DNA of 64,000 bases from positions 248,001 through 312,000 of the forward strand of contig JAXLQL010000009.1 of assembly GCA_046331625.1 (NCBI GenBank), read 5' to 3'. A program made the position numbers and the translations under genes. The notes under the pieces were generated by a model. The model was not told the DNA's origin. It saw only the letters and a list, made by a program, of their open reading frames with translations, and ran no database searches. Of the stretch, positions 1-7,485 are shown one piece after another; the first letter of the stretch is position 1; every line of letters starts with the position of its first letter. Source of the DNA: JAXLQL01 sp046331625. GTDB taxonomy: Bacteria > Acidobacteriota > Terriglobia > Bryobacterales > Bryobacteraceae.

Positions 1-625
1 TGTCGAGGATATTGACCGCGCGGCCGGCCACCACGGCGAGCGTCGTCAATGAAATCGACGACTGCATCATCATGAGCACTTTCGCCCACCGGGAGAGCAC
101 GGGAGCATCGGTGGGCGAAAATGCCGTGCTGGTATTGAAGGCCAGGAACAGATAGTCGATGAAGCTCGGCCGCCAGCCGTGCGGATAGATCTGGCGGCGG
201 AGATCGGTATCGAGTGTCATCTGCGGAAAGATGAACGCGCTGCCGCATTCCACGTCGCGCCGCGAGCGATGATGCGGGCCGCCGGCATCGAGCCGCCAAT
301 ACCACGATGCGAACACGATGACGTTCATGCTCCATACGACGAAAGCGGCGCGCAACACCTGCCTGCCGCTCGGCTGGCCGAAGAGAAGTTGCATCACCAG
401 CGCGTAGAGGGCATGGGCGAGGATCACGGTGACGACGCCAGCCGTGGCGTGGCCGAGGATATCGTGCCATTTCGGCAGCAGCAGAGCGGCCGCGGCCAGA
501 GCGATCACCAGTAGCACCGCAAGCCACGCCCAGTTGCTGGAATGCGATTCGGGCAGCAGCCAGTTGACACCGGCGGCGAGCACAACCGCGAGGGCGCCGG
601 GCCAACGCGGTTCGGGAGGACTCAT
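1..625 (-). CDS. Multi-pass membrane protein of unknown function (3' part cut off by the window edge)
   Basis: The reading frame is open from the ATG at 625 to the window edge (208 codons seen). Start MSPPEPRW: this ATG overlaps the stop of the upstream methyltransferase gene as ATGA, so translational coupling is likely; an in-frame ATG at 640 is an alternative. Hydrophobic stretches lie at about residues 9-22, 32-48, 57-75 and 88-105. They are followed by a basic/acidic loop and a conserved-looking block (FNTSTAFSPTDAPVLSRWAK) leading into another membrane segment. That block recalls a family of uncharacterised bacterial membrane proteins in which a pore-like S-T-A-F-S-P-T-D loop sits before the last helices; I recall it from memory only. 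Function not known. It is the last visible gene of the minus-strand unit that begins near 4.6 kb. Confidence 0.7.
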   Translation of the reverse strand, partial: MSPPEPRWPGALAVVLAAGVNWLLPESHSSNWAWLAVLLVIALAAAALLLPKWHDILGHATAGVVTVILAHALYALVMQLLFGQPSGRQVLRAAFVVWSMNVIVFASWYWRLDAGGPHHRSRRDVECGSAFIFPQMTLDTDLRRQIYPHGWRPSFIDYLFLAFNTSTAFSPTDAPVLSRWAKVLMMMQSSISLTTLAVVAGRAVNILD

Positions 626-1596
626 GGTTGCGGACGACATTCGACGATGAACCTTCCGGATTCCTGGCGCTCGGTCTGGTGAACGGCGAGTCCGGCTTTG
701 GCGGCGAGTCCGCGGAACTCATCGAGCGTACGTTCCTTGCCGCCCACCAGAACCATCATGAGTAGCTCCGGTGGCGCCACCTCGCCGGGAGTCACGCCAT
801 TGAGCACGAGCACGCGGCCATGGGGACGTGCGGCATCGGCGCAACGGCGCAACAGCAGTTCGGCGTCGTGGTCGGGCCAATCGCCGAGCACCTTATTGAG
901 CGTGTAGACGTCGTGACCGGCCGGCAGCGGATCAAAGAAGCTTTGCGCGGAGACAGAGACGCGCTCCGTAACGCCCGCAGCTTCGAAGATGGGGCGCGAT
1001 CGGGCGGCGGTACGTGGCAAGTCAACGAGAATGCCGCGCACGTGCGGCTGCGCGCGGAGCACTTCGGCGAGCAACGATCCGGTGCCGCCGCCGACATCGA
1101 CGACGGTGCGGACTTCCTTCCAGTCCGATGCATCGATCAGCACGCGCGGATCGGGCGTGCCGTGACCGGCGGGTCCCATGAGGGCATCGAACTGGGCGGC
1201 GATTTCGGGATGAGCTTCGAGGTCGCGCCAGTAGTCGCGGCCGAAGGCTTGCGAGTAGGCGGGCTTTCCAGTGCGAACGGCTTCGAGCATGGTTCCCCAG
1301 GCGTGGGCCATGCGTCCGCCGAATCCGTCGAGATTCAAGCCGAGGCGCGTACCGGGACTGAGCAGTCCGCGAGCGAGATCGTTGAGCGCGAAGCGGCCGG
1401 GCTCGGGTTCTTCGAAGAGACCTTTCTCGATGAGGTGGCGCATGACGCGGAGGAGCGAGTCGGGATCGGCGCCGCAGGCTTCGGCGATTTCGGAGATTTG
1501 GGCGCGGCCGTGATCGATGTGGGCGGCAATGTCAAGAGTGGCTACGACATGGACGCACCAGGGCGTGGCGAGATCGCTGAGCGACCAAAGATCCAT
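622..1596 (-). CDS. SAM-dependent O-methyltransferase, COMT-like family, atypical catalytic motif
   Basis: 324 aa. Residues about 5-95 form the winged-helix dimerisation domain typical of class I small-molecule O-methyltransferases (ISEIAEACGADPDSLLRVMR). The SAM-binding glycine motif VVDVGGGTG lies at 165-173, followed by the acidic ILVDLP strand end at 189-194. The family transfers methyl groups from S-adenosylmethionine to phenolic or polyketide hydroxyls; the substrate here cannot be read from the sequence. In most members the catalytic base is the His of an (L/V)-L-H-D-W-(P/S)-D motif. Here the equivalent reads VLGDWPD (236-242), so the His is Gly. The stop overlaps the start of the next gene by four bases. 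The enzyme could therefore be a non-catalytic SAM-binding relative or use a different mechanism. Confidence 0.8.
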   Translation of the reverse strand: MDLWSLSDLATPWCVHVVATLDIAAHIDHGRAQISEIAEACGADPDSLLRVMRHLIEKGLFEEPEPGRFALNDLARGLLSPGTRLGLNLDGFGGRMAHAWGTMLEAVRTGKPAYSQAFGRDYWRDLEAHPEIAAQFDALMGPAGHGTPDPRVLIDASDWKEVRTVVDVGGGTGSLLAEVLRAQPHVRGILVDLPRTAARSRPIFEAAGVTERVSVSAQSFFDPLPAGHDVYTLNKVLGDWPDHDAELLLRRCADAARPHGRVLVLNGVTPGEVAPPELLMMVLVGGKERTLDEFRGLAAKAGLAVHQTERQESGRFIVECRPQP

Positions 1597-1643
1597 GGGG
1601 CTAATGATGACACGGCGGCGCGGCAGCCGTCAGATGGTCCAGT

Positions 1644-2054
1644 TCAAGCCGGAGCTTTCGCGGGCACGCCGAACAACAACCGCTTCACCAGAGCCTCATG
1701 CGTCACGGCGCGATCCTGCTCGGCGAGGATCCGGCGCGACGTGCATTGACGCCGCACCTCCACCGCGAGCGCGCGCATTAGGTCGGCTAACTGCTTGGCT
1801 TCGCCGGTGGCGTACTTTCTTCCGAAGAAGCCGGTGGAGCGCGGTTCTTCGATCCGGCTGCGGCGGCCCGCGTGCGATAGTGTCAGTGCAAAGAAGGCTC
1901 CGGCGGTTGTCGAATAGCTCAGAAGCCGGACGCGGATTCCATGCATGCGCGCCCAATAACCGCCTGAGTTGGCCTCACGCCAGCGGAGAGGATTGGTCGA
2001 ATGACGAGTGGCATCGAGCAGGAATTCGACCACGTAGTTGTCGGTTACGGGCAT
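1644..2054 (-). CDS. Hypothetical protein
   Basis: 136 aa, start ATG (MPVTDNYVVEF). No family recognised. The sequence is rich in Arg/Ala, with no signal peptide or membrane helix; the C-terminal half (KQLADLMRALAVEVRRQC) looks helical. It sits 27 bp after the small membrane gene and 47 bp before the methyltransferase gene on the same strand, so it probably belongs to the same transcript. Coding status rests on the undisturbed frame, tight packing and strand agreement rather than on homology. Confidence 0.6.
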   Translation of the reverse strand: MPVTDNYVVEFLLDATRHSTNPLRWREANSGGYWARMHGIRVRLLSYSTTAGAFFALTLSHAGRRSRIEEPRSTGFFGRKYATGEAKQLADLMRALAVEVRRQCTSRRILAEQDRAVTHEALVKRLLFGVPAKAPA

Positions 2055-2081
2055 GACAGAGACTCCACGGCCCCCACCCGG

Positions 2082-2225
2082 TCATCGGTTCACGCTTGCG
2101 TGTTTCCTTACCAGCCAGAACCCAGCCGCAGCCACTCCCATCAATAAGGGAATCAACGGGGCGCCGAACTTTACCAGAATTGCCACCGTGAGCGAAACGG
2201 CCGCGAAGAAGCTCCGCGCACTCAT
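2082..2225 (-). CDS. Small membrane protein (47 aa)
   Basis: Start MSARSFFAAV, chosen because its ATG overlaps the stop of the upstream TPR gene as ATGA; a longer in-frame extension to 2279 would lie inside that gene. The peptide is almost entirely one or two hydrophobic helices (VSLTVAILVKFGAPLIPLLM) with a basic tail (RKHASVNR) that probably faces the cytoplasm. No function recognised. It fits the pattern of membrane-associated small proteins in this ammonium-transporter transcript. Confidence 0.6.
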   Translation of the reverse strand: MSARSFFAAVSLTVAILVKFGAPLIPLLMGVAAAGFWLVRKHASVNR

Positions 2226-2752
2226 CGGGCCCCCAGGGTGAATGCGACGCAGAGGATTCCGGCGAAGGCCGCAAGCCAAAGCGCGGGTGCGGTGAGCGGC
2301 CGGGTCCAGGCGGGCTTCTGCGTGCCCTCACGGATCAAGCGGCGGATCTCCTGGAGTTGCCTGCGCGCGACGCCGAACTCGAGCCCACTGGCGGCCAGGT
2401 TCAGAGCCGCCAGCGTTTCCTCTTCGGCCTTGGGAAGCGCCCGCAGCCGGTAGAGCAATTCGGCATACTTCATTTGCGCCCAGAAATGTTCTTTGTCGAT
2501 ATGGCGCGCGGTGTCGAGCGCGTCCATCGACTTGTACACGTCGAGGTTCATCGCGTAGGCCATGCCGAGGCAGGTCCGGAGGCCGGGCGAGTTCGGATGC
2601 TCGCGGCAGGCTTGCTCGAGATGCGAGATGTAGACGGCGAGTTCGCCGGGCTTGACCGTGTGCGGATCGCGCCAGGGAACCGGCAGAGGCGCGTTGAGCG
2701 AAGCGCGTTCGGAGATCGCCGGTGCGTGGGCCAGTTGGACAGCTTCCGTCAT
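2222..2752 (-). CDS. TPR-like protein with C-terminal membrane anchor
   Basis: 176 aa. The middle (about 35-135) consists of helical pairs resembling tetratricopeptide repeats, including a counting-type TPR pattern (HPNSPGLRTCLGMAYAMNL) followed by YAELLYRLRALPKAEEETLA. A single hydrophobic segment (ALWLAAFAGILCVAFTLGA, about 157-175) at the extreme C-terminus suggests a tail anchor with the TPR part in the cytoplasm. The ATG begins one base after the stop codon of the amt gene, so the two are likely translated together. TPR proteins act as protein-protein scaffolds; a role in tethering something to the membrane near the ammonium transporter is only inference. Confidence 0.7.
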   Translation of the reverse strand: MTEAVQLAHAPAISERASLNAPLPVPWRDPHTVKPGELAVYISHLEQACREHPNSPGLRTCLGMAYAMNLDVYKSMDALDTARHIDKEHFWAQMKYAELLYRLRALPKAEEETLAALNLAASGLEFGVARRQLQEIRRLIREGTQKPAWTRPLTAPALWLAAFAGILCVAFTLGAR

Positions 2753-2753
2753 G

Positions 2754-4427
2754 CTACGCCCCCACCGTGCGCGCCTTCAGTTCGAACTCGGGATAGGCGA
2801 CGGCGCCCATCTCGGGAATGTCGAGGCCTTCGAGCTCGACCTTGGCTTCGACGCGCTGGCCGATTACTTTGTCGATGCCCATGTAGACCACGAGCGAGAA
2901 GGTGAAGACGAACCCGACCAGGACGGAGACGCCGACCAACTGCGCCACCAACTGGCTCGGGTCGCCGTAGAAGAGGCCGGTGACGGAACCGGAAACGCCA
3001 TTCCACGATCCGCCGTAGTTGCTCTTGCCGTCGGCGAAGAGACCTACGCAAATCACGCCCCAGATTCCGTTGACACCGTGCACGGAGACCGCGCCCACCG
3101 GATCGTCAACCTTCATCACGCGTTCCACGAATTCGACCGAGAGGCATACGAGCACTCCAGCGACGAGCCCGATGATGACGGAGGCGACGGGATTCACGAA
3201 GCCGCAGGGAGCCGTGATTGCCACCAGTCCGGCGAGCAATCCGTTGCCTGTCATCGAAGCGTCAGGCTTGCCGTAGCGGAGCCACATGTAGAACATCGCG
3301 CCGAAACTGCCGGCCATGCCCGCGAGCATCGTGTTGACGGCCACCGAGCCGATGCGGAGGTTGCCGTTGCCGGATGCGCCGAGGGTGGAGCCGGGGTTGA
3401 ACCCGAACCATCCGAAAGCGAGAATGAAGCAGCCGGTGAGGACGATCACCAGGTCGTGCCCGGGCATGGCGTGCGGACGGCCTTCGCGATCGAACTTGCC
3501 GATGCGCGGGCCGACGACGAATGCGGCGGCCAGCGCGCTCAAGCCGCCCACGGCGTGCACCACGCCCGATCCGGCGAAGTCGCAATAGCCTTTGCCGAGT
3601 CCGAAGTTGGCGCCGAGGTTGGCGAGCCATCCTCCGCCCCAGGCCCAGTTGGCGAAGATCGGGTAGATGACGGCGCCCATGATGAACGAGCAGACGAGGA
3701 AGGCGGTGTACTTCCAGCGTTCGGCGGCCGAGCCGGTGACGATCGTCAGGGCCGTATCCATGAACACCATCTGGAACAGGAAGATCACCATGACGGCCAC
3801 GTCATAGGCGCCGGCGTGCATGAGCATGAATCCGTTTTGTCCGAACAGCCCGAACGGTTTGCCGAAAAGGGTGATGGCGAACTCGGAGTTGAGCACCGGC
3901 GATCCGCCGAGGTTGCCCACGCCGCCGACGCCGCCCATTTGCAGCGGAAATCCGATGAGGAAATATGCGAGCATCCCGACGCCGTAGACCATGAAGTTCA
4001 TCATCATGGTGTGGTTGGCGTTTTTGGCGCGGCACAGGCCTGTCTCGACGATCGCGAAACCAGCCTGCATGAACATGACGAGGAAGCCGGCGATCAGCGT
4101 CCACACGAAGTTGATGGCGATTTTGTTTTGGCCGACTTGATTGACCAAGTCAGCGACGGTGAGGCCTTTCTTCGAGTCGGCGGCGGCGATGTCGGATACG
4201 GTGCCCGTGAGGGCACCATCGGGGTCGCCTTTGGCGCGAGCGTCGGCGGCGGGGGCGGCAACGCCTTTGAGGTCGGCATCGGTGATCGGAACCGGCGCGG
4301 GAGCCGGCGGATTAGCGGGAGCAGCCGCAGGTGGGGGAGCAGCCGGTGCCGGAGCAGCCGCGGGCGTTTGAGCCAGGCAGACCGCGGCGCCAACCGAGAG
4401 CAGAAGAGCGGATAATTTCGTTTTCAT
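2754..4427 (-). CDS. amt: Ammonium transporter (Amt/MEP/Rh family) with N-terminal secretory leader and Pro/Ala linker
   Basis: 557 aa, inner-membrane ammonium channel. The Amt core starts near residue 103 (INFVWTLIAGFLVMFMQAGF) and contains the family hallmarks: the ammonium-site aspartate in DFAG (D283) and the pore twin histidines in VVHAVGG (H291) and SVHGVNG (H450). Before the core lies a cleavable-type leader (residues 1-19, ending CLAQ), an Ala/Pro-rich stretch (20-47) and a short soluble segment. This is longer than the simple leader of E. coli AmtB but is seen in other bacteria with long periplasmic N-termini. The C-terminal tail (EGLDIPEMGAVAYPE) matches the usual cytoplasmic regulatory tail contacted by GlnK. 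No glnK gene lies next to it in this window. The preceding small membrane gene ends 7 bp before the start; the TPR gene follows directly. Confidence 0.95.
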   Translation of the reverse strand: MKTKLSALLLSVGAAVCLAQTPAAAPAPAAPPPAAAPANPPAPAPVPITDADLKGVAAPAADARAKGDPDGALTGTVSDIAAADSKKGLTVADLVNQVGQNKIAINFVWTLIAGFLVMFMQAGFAIVETGLCRAKNANHTMMMNFMVYGVGMLAYFLIGFPLQMGGVGGVGNLGGSPVLNSEFAITLFGKPFGLFGQNGFMLMHAGAYDVAVMVIFLFQMVFMDTALTIVTGSAAERWKYTAFLVCSFIMGAVIYPIFANWAWGGGWLANLGANFGLGKGYCDFAGSGVVHAVGGLSALAAAFVVGPRIGKFDREGRPHAMPGHDLVIVLTGCFILAFGWFGFNPGSTLGASGNGNLRIGSVAVNTMLAGMAGSFGAMFYMWLRYGKPDASMTGNGLLAGLVAITAPCGFVNPVASVIIGLVAGVLVCLSVEFVERVMKVDDPVGAVSVHGVNGIWGVICVGLFADGKSNYGGSWNGVSGSVTGLFYGDPSQLVAQLVGVSVLVGFVFTFSLVVYMGIDKVIGQRVEAKVELEGLDIPEMGAVAYPEFELKARTVGA

Positions 4428-4434
4428 GGGATTC

Positions 4435-4617
4435 CTATCTCTTCCAAATCGCTTCTTTCACGAACGAGCGCCCGACGAAGCCGATGATCCCGGTCATGCT
4501 CACGACGATGCCGGCGAGTACCAAGACCATGCGTGCGCCCACGCTGGATGTCATGCCCAGGCTGATCACGCTCAGCAGGAACCCGGCTAGCGTGATGACG
4601 ATGCCCACCATCAACAT
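4435..4617 (-). CDS. Small two-helix membrane protein (60 aa)
   Basis: Start ATG at 4617, with GGAG about nine bases upstream. The peptide has two hydrophobic helices (MLMVGIVITLAGFLLSVISL and VLVLAGIVVSMTGIIGFVG) and a short basic C-terminus (RSFVKEAIWKR). It is the first gene after the promoter candidate at about 4.80 kb and lies 7 bp upstream of amt, so it is probably cotranscribed. No family recognised; an accessory peptide of the ammonium channel is possible but unsupported. Confidence 0.65.
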   Translation of the reverse strand: MLMVGIVITLAGFLLSVISLGMTSSVGARMVLVLAGIVVSMTGIIGFVGRSFVKEAIWKR

Positions 4618-4794
4618 ATGATTCGATCTCCATTTCCCGGTGCGGCGCGAAAGGACCGCCGCATTCGAGTGTCAGTGTTCGAGTGGTTCGCTGCCTGACG
4701 GAGGCATGAGGGCGCGGATCGGGTCGCGCAGGGGGGCGATGAACAGGGTTGGCCGGGAATCGCTGAGCGCGATTTCGAGTCAACGTCAGATTGG

Positions 4795-4824
4795 ATTATA
4801 CGGCTCGCCGAGAGCTAAAACCAA
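4795..4824 (-). promoter_or_regulatory. Sigma-70-type promoter candidate for the amt operon
   Basis: Reading the minus strand, TTGGTT (4824-4819), an 18-base spacer and a perfect TATAAT (4800-4795) precede the small membrane gene and amt. Transcription would start near 4788, leaving a leader of roughly 170 nt before the ATG at 4617. The -35 half is weak (3 of 6), which is common for activated promoters; nitrogen control would be plausible for amt, but I see no clear NtrC site. Confidence 0.45.
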
Positions 4825-4858
4825 TCACAAATTTGGATGGAGCCGATCAGGTCTGATG

Positions 4859-5290
4859 CTACAGCCAGCCCATCACGCCGAAGCCACCGACATAGTAGGC
4901 GGCCTTCACGTTGAGGCGGTAAAAGGCGAAGTCGCCGAAGTCGACCCACTGTGCGGCATCGGGATGACGGGCGAGGTAGAGGTCGCGCAACGCGGGGTCG
5001 TCGACTTCTTCCACTTCGCCGAGAAAGGTGGCGCGCGCGGAAACGAGGGTTTGGTCCGCTGGAACGGCTTCGGCTACGAGCAGGCTCGCCCGCGGGTTCG
5101 CATTCAGGTTCTTGGTGTGCATCGCCATCGAGCTGATGAGAAAGACCGGGCGTCCTTCGGAATCGACAGCGTACGGCATCACCGAACCGAAAGGAAAGCC
5201 TTCGTGTTGGCGCGACATGGTGGAAAGCGTGCCCACGGTTTCGCGGCTCAGAAGCTGATGCGCCAGTTCGGAGAGGGACTCGTTTGCCAT
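4859..5290 (-). CDS. Pyridoxamine 5'-phosphate oxidase-like FMN-binding protein
   Basis: 143 aa from the preferred ATG at 5290 (MANESLSELAHQLL); an upstream GTG/ATG option at 5308 adds six residues. The N-terminal half follows the split-barrel flavin reductase pattern: RETVGTLSTMSRQHEGFPFGSVMPYAVD, then PVFLISSMAMHTKNLNANPRASLLV, as in HugZ/PNPOx-related proteins that bind FMN or haem as homodimers. The C-terminal HugZ-type DUF2470 haem-binding domain is absent; the protein ends shortly after the barrel (FGDFAFYRLNVKAAYYVGGF). Likely a cytoplasmic flavin- or haem-dependent oxidoreductase, substrate unknown. Divergent from the enolase-superfamily gene with about 70 bp between starts. Confidence 0.8.
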   Translation of the reverse strand: MANESLSELAHQLLSRETVGTLSTMSRQHEGFPFGSVMPYAVDSEGRPVFLISSMAMHTKNLNANPRASLLVAEAVPADQTLVSARATFLGEVEEVDDPALRDLYLARHPDAAQWVDFGDFAFYRLNVKAAYYVGGFGVMGWL

Positions 5291-5361
5291 GCTCACAGAG
5301 TACACCACGCGACTGCGCGTGCAGCGGGAATGCTGTACACTGAGCGGCCAGGAGAATCGCC

Positions 5362-6561
5362 ATGACCCGAAGAAACCTGCTCTCGGCTTTCGCCGCAGTG
5401 GCTCATCCCCTCGCGAGCCGCGCGCGCGCGGCGGCTGGACGATTGCGGATCACCGAGATCCGCAACGTGAACCTGAAAACGGTGCGGAATGTGGGCTCGC
5501 TCGAGCCGGCTTGGAATCCGGGCGGCACGATGCCGTTCGCGGTGGGCGGCGGATCGTATATCGAGATCCGCACGGACCAGGGGCTCGCCGGCATCGGGCC
5601 GGGAATCGATCCGGCGCTTGTGGATGCGGTTCGTGCGCAATTGGTGGGCAAGGATCCGTTCGACACCGAGCAACACACGGCGCGGCTGCGTTACTACGCG
5701 GCGGGAGTTCCGTATCGGGGGAGCGGGTGCGTCGACATCGCGCTGTGGGACCTGATCGGGAAAGCCTGCAATCAGCCGCTCCATAAGATGTGGGGCGGCG
5801 TGCGGGATCGGGTGATGCCTTACGCGAGCATGATCGCGCTCGGTACGCCGGAGGAGCGCGCTAAACTCGCAGGGCAACTGGTGGCCGAAGGCTGGAAGGC
5901 GATCAAGCTGCGGCTGCATCATCCGGAGATGAAAGACGACATTCGAACAGTAGAGGCTGTTCGGGCGGCAGTGGGCGACCGGATGACGATCACGGTGGAC
6001 GCGAACCAGGCCCAGTCGGCGGGGAACTGGCAGCCAGGGGTCCTGTGGGACTTCAAACGCGCGCTTGCCACCGCGCGGGAGCTCGAACGGCTCGGCGTCT
6101 ATTGGCTCGAGGAGCCGCTGCCGCGATACGACTTCGCGAATCTGGCGGAGTTGAATCGCCAGGTGTCGATGCAGATCGCGGGCGGGGAGAACAATCGCGG
6201 ACTGCACGAGTTCCGCCAGATGTGCGAGCTCGGGGTGTACGACGTGCTGCAGCCGGAGCCGCTGGTGATGGAAGGCATTACGGGACTGCGCAAGATCGGG
6301 GCGCTGGCGGAGTTCTACTCGAAGCGGATCGTGCCGCATCACGGCGGGGGAAATATCGGGACGATCGCCACGCTGCACCTGACCGCGTCTTGGCCGCATG
6401 CGCCGATGTGGGAGCTGCTGCATGATCCGCCGGTGGGCTCGTTCGAGCACCGGTTCGCGATCTTCCAGAATCCGCCGAAGCCGGGCAAGGATGGGATGTT
6501 CGAGATGCCGCAGGGTCCGGGGCTGGGGGTGGAGATCGATCCGGGATTGGTTGTGAAGTAG
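5362..6561 (+). CDS. Mandelate racemase/muconate-lactonizing-enzyme family protein (enolase superfamily)
   Basis: 399 aa, start ATG behind AGGAGA. The N-terminus (MTRRNLLSAF...HPLASRARA) looks like a Tat-type or general export leader, common for acidobacterial oxidoreductases and dehydratases. The N-terminal capping domain (about 28-150) is followed by a TIM barrel with the superfamily residues: the Lys strand AIKLRLHH, the first metal ligand Asp in TVDANQA, Glu in WLEEPLP, Glu in GGENN and a His in VPHHGGG. The usual KxK pair reads K-L-R. This set fits an acid-sugar dehydratase or racemase that abstracts an alpha proton of a carboxylate. The precise substrate cannot be told. Confidence 0.85.
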   Translation: MTRRNLLSAFAAVAHPLASRARAAAGRLRITEIRNVNLKTVRNVGSLEPAWNPGGTMPFAVGGGSYIEIRTDQGLAGIGPGIDPALVDAVRAQLVGKDPFDTEQHTARLRYYAAGVPYRGSGCVDIALWDLIGKACNQPLHKMWGGVRDRVMPYASMIALGTPEERAKLAGQLVAEGWKAIKLRLHHPEMKDDIRTVEAVRAAVGDRMTITVDANQAQSAGNWQPGVLWDFKRALATARELERLGVYWLEEPLPRYDFANLAELNRQVSMQIAGGENNRGLHEFRQMCELGVYDVLQPEPLVMEGITGLRKIGALAEFYSKRIVPHHGGGNIGTIATLHLTASWPHAPMWELLHDPPVGSFEHRFAIFQNPPKPGKDGMFEMPQGPGLGVEIDPGLVVK

Positions 6562-6841
6562 GGTCCGCGCTGGGCCGGAACTGGATGTCTTCACGGGCCT
6601 CGACGCGAGCGCCGGCGGCGGGGCTGAAGTGCCGCGCGCCGAGTACAGTTCTGCCCACAATCGCCCGGTGGGGCTGTAGGGTTCGGGAACGCGCAAAGCG
6701 CCGCTGATCAAGCGCCACTATATATTGTGGTTGGAAGTTATTGACACACTGTGGCTTCCCGGCCACACCCGAATCGCCCCAGAGCACACGAACAAAAGGC
6801 GAAAGTCCGCGCTTTTCTACAACTTAACTACAACAAAACCC

Positions 6842-6870
6842 TTGACGAGACCCCTAAGCTCCCTTAACCT
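6842..6870 (+). promoter_or_regulatory. Promoter candidate for mraZ and the dcw cluster
   Basis: TTGACG (6842-6847), a 17-base spacer and TAACCT (6865-6870) form a sigma-70-like promoter in a locally AT-rich stretch. Its predicted start (about 6877) falls at the edge of the MraZ box array, so bound MraZ would block RNA polymerase. The -10 element is weak (3 of 6). Confidence 0.45.
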
Positions 6871-6878
6871 TAAACAAA

Positions 6879-6904
6879 GTGGACCACAGTGGACCGTGGT
6901 GGAC
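6879..6904 (+). promoter_or_regulatory. MraZ operator: three GTGGAC boxes at exact 10-bp spacing (two more copies downstream)
   Basis: GTGGAC occurs at 6879-6884, 6889-6894 and 6899-6904, an exact 10-bp period that puts all copies on one face of the helix. Further copies lie at 6931-6936 and 6955-6960, the last one containing the GTG start codon of mraZ. The first box reads AAAGTGGACC. Published MraZ operators are also short direct repeats with 10-bp period (TGGGN boxes in E. coli, AAAGTG-type boxes in Mycoplasma), so autoregulation by the adjacent MraZ is the natural reading. Confidence 0.8.
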
Positions 6905-6954
6905 TAAAGGTTGCGGCCCCGCGACCCCCAGTGGACCCAACATGGAAGTGAGCA

Positions 6955-7458
6955 GTGGACGGACAGGAAGTTCAAGTCGCGGCGGCGTCGCCCTCGGGTC
7001 GCTATCCCAAGGGTGCGCATGACCTGCAACTCGACGACAAATCGAGGCTCAAGCTTCCGGCTTCGTTCCATAGGTACTTGACAGAGACACTAAAAGATAG
7101 TCTTGTCTTCGTCACCTCCCTGGACGAGAGGGTAGCACGAATCTACCCAATTCGTGAATGGGAAAAGACAGAGGACTTCTTCCGGCAATGCCAGGAGGAA
7201 TCGGAGCGGGCCGACAGGGTTTGGAAGCTCAGCCAACACTACGGAGTGGACGCTGAGGTGGACTCGGCAGGGCGACTGAGCCTTCCGGCCCGCTTACGAG
7301 AAAAGCTGCAGTTGAACGCGAAGGGCAAGGTTTGGCTGGTTCCAAACCGCGGCTTCTTCGAGCTCAGTTCGGATCAGGTTTATATGGAAGACCTCACTGT
7401 GTCGAAGGTGAGCCCGCGAGAAGATCTCGCAGCCCTTCGCAAGTTGGGGATGCCGTAA
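6955..7458 (+). CDS. mraZ: Transcriptional regulator MraZ
   Basis: 167 aa, GTG start with GGAAG six bases upstream. Two SpoVT/AbrB-like halves are visible, each with the MraZ signature: DDKSRLKLP near residue 27 and DSAGRLSLP near residue 104. MraZ forms ring-shaped oligomers that bind tandem repeats upstream of its own gene and repress (or in some species activate) the division and cell wall cluster. The N-terminus is about 18 residues longer than in short homologues. It is the first gene of the cluster, with rsmH following after 27 bp, and its likely operator is immediately upstream. Confidence 0.95.
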   Translation: MDGQEVQVAAASPSGRYPKGAHDLQLDDKSRLKLPASFHRYLTETLKDSLVFVTSLDERVARIYPIREWEKTEDFFRQCQEESERADRVWKLSQHYGVDAEVDSAGRLSLPARLREKLQLNAKGKVWLVPNRGFFELSSDQVYMEDLTVSKVSPREDLAALRKLGMP

Positions 7459-7485
7459 AGGAAAGGAATCGGTTTCAGGTGTTCG

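Larger units (their letters stand above)
6562..6954 (+). other. 393-bp intergenic region upstream of the dcw cluster
   Basis: No gene seen. The first half keeps high GC. From about 6715 the base composition drops sharply (AT-rich tracts at 6715-6730 and 6800-6880), as expected for a strong promoter region. The distal 80 bp hold a promoter candidate and the GTGGAC box array described separately. No convincing terminator for the preceding gene was found. Confidence 0.7.

Noticed and set aside
820..1749. 309-codon plus-strand frame over the methyltransferase gene
   Set aside because: Antisense shadow; Gly/Ala/Glu-rich translation without domain pattern, while the minus strand shows a clear SAM-binding fold.
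2652..4415. 587-codon open frame on the plus strand through the amt gene
   Set aside because: Antisense shadow: His/Glu/Asp/Gly-rich low-complexity translation, produced by the GC-rich third positions of amt; the minus strand shows a textbook ammonium transporter.
6714..6731. CCAC-TATATATT-GTGG as a terminator for the enolase-superfamily gene
   Set aside because: Only four base pairs, no U-tract, and it is 150 bp after the stop codon.
6741..6769. TTGACA at 6741 as the mraZ promoter
   Set aside because: The hexamer at the proper distance (CACACC) is not a -10 element; the pair at 6842/6865 next to the GTGGAC boxes fits better.
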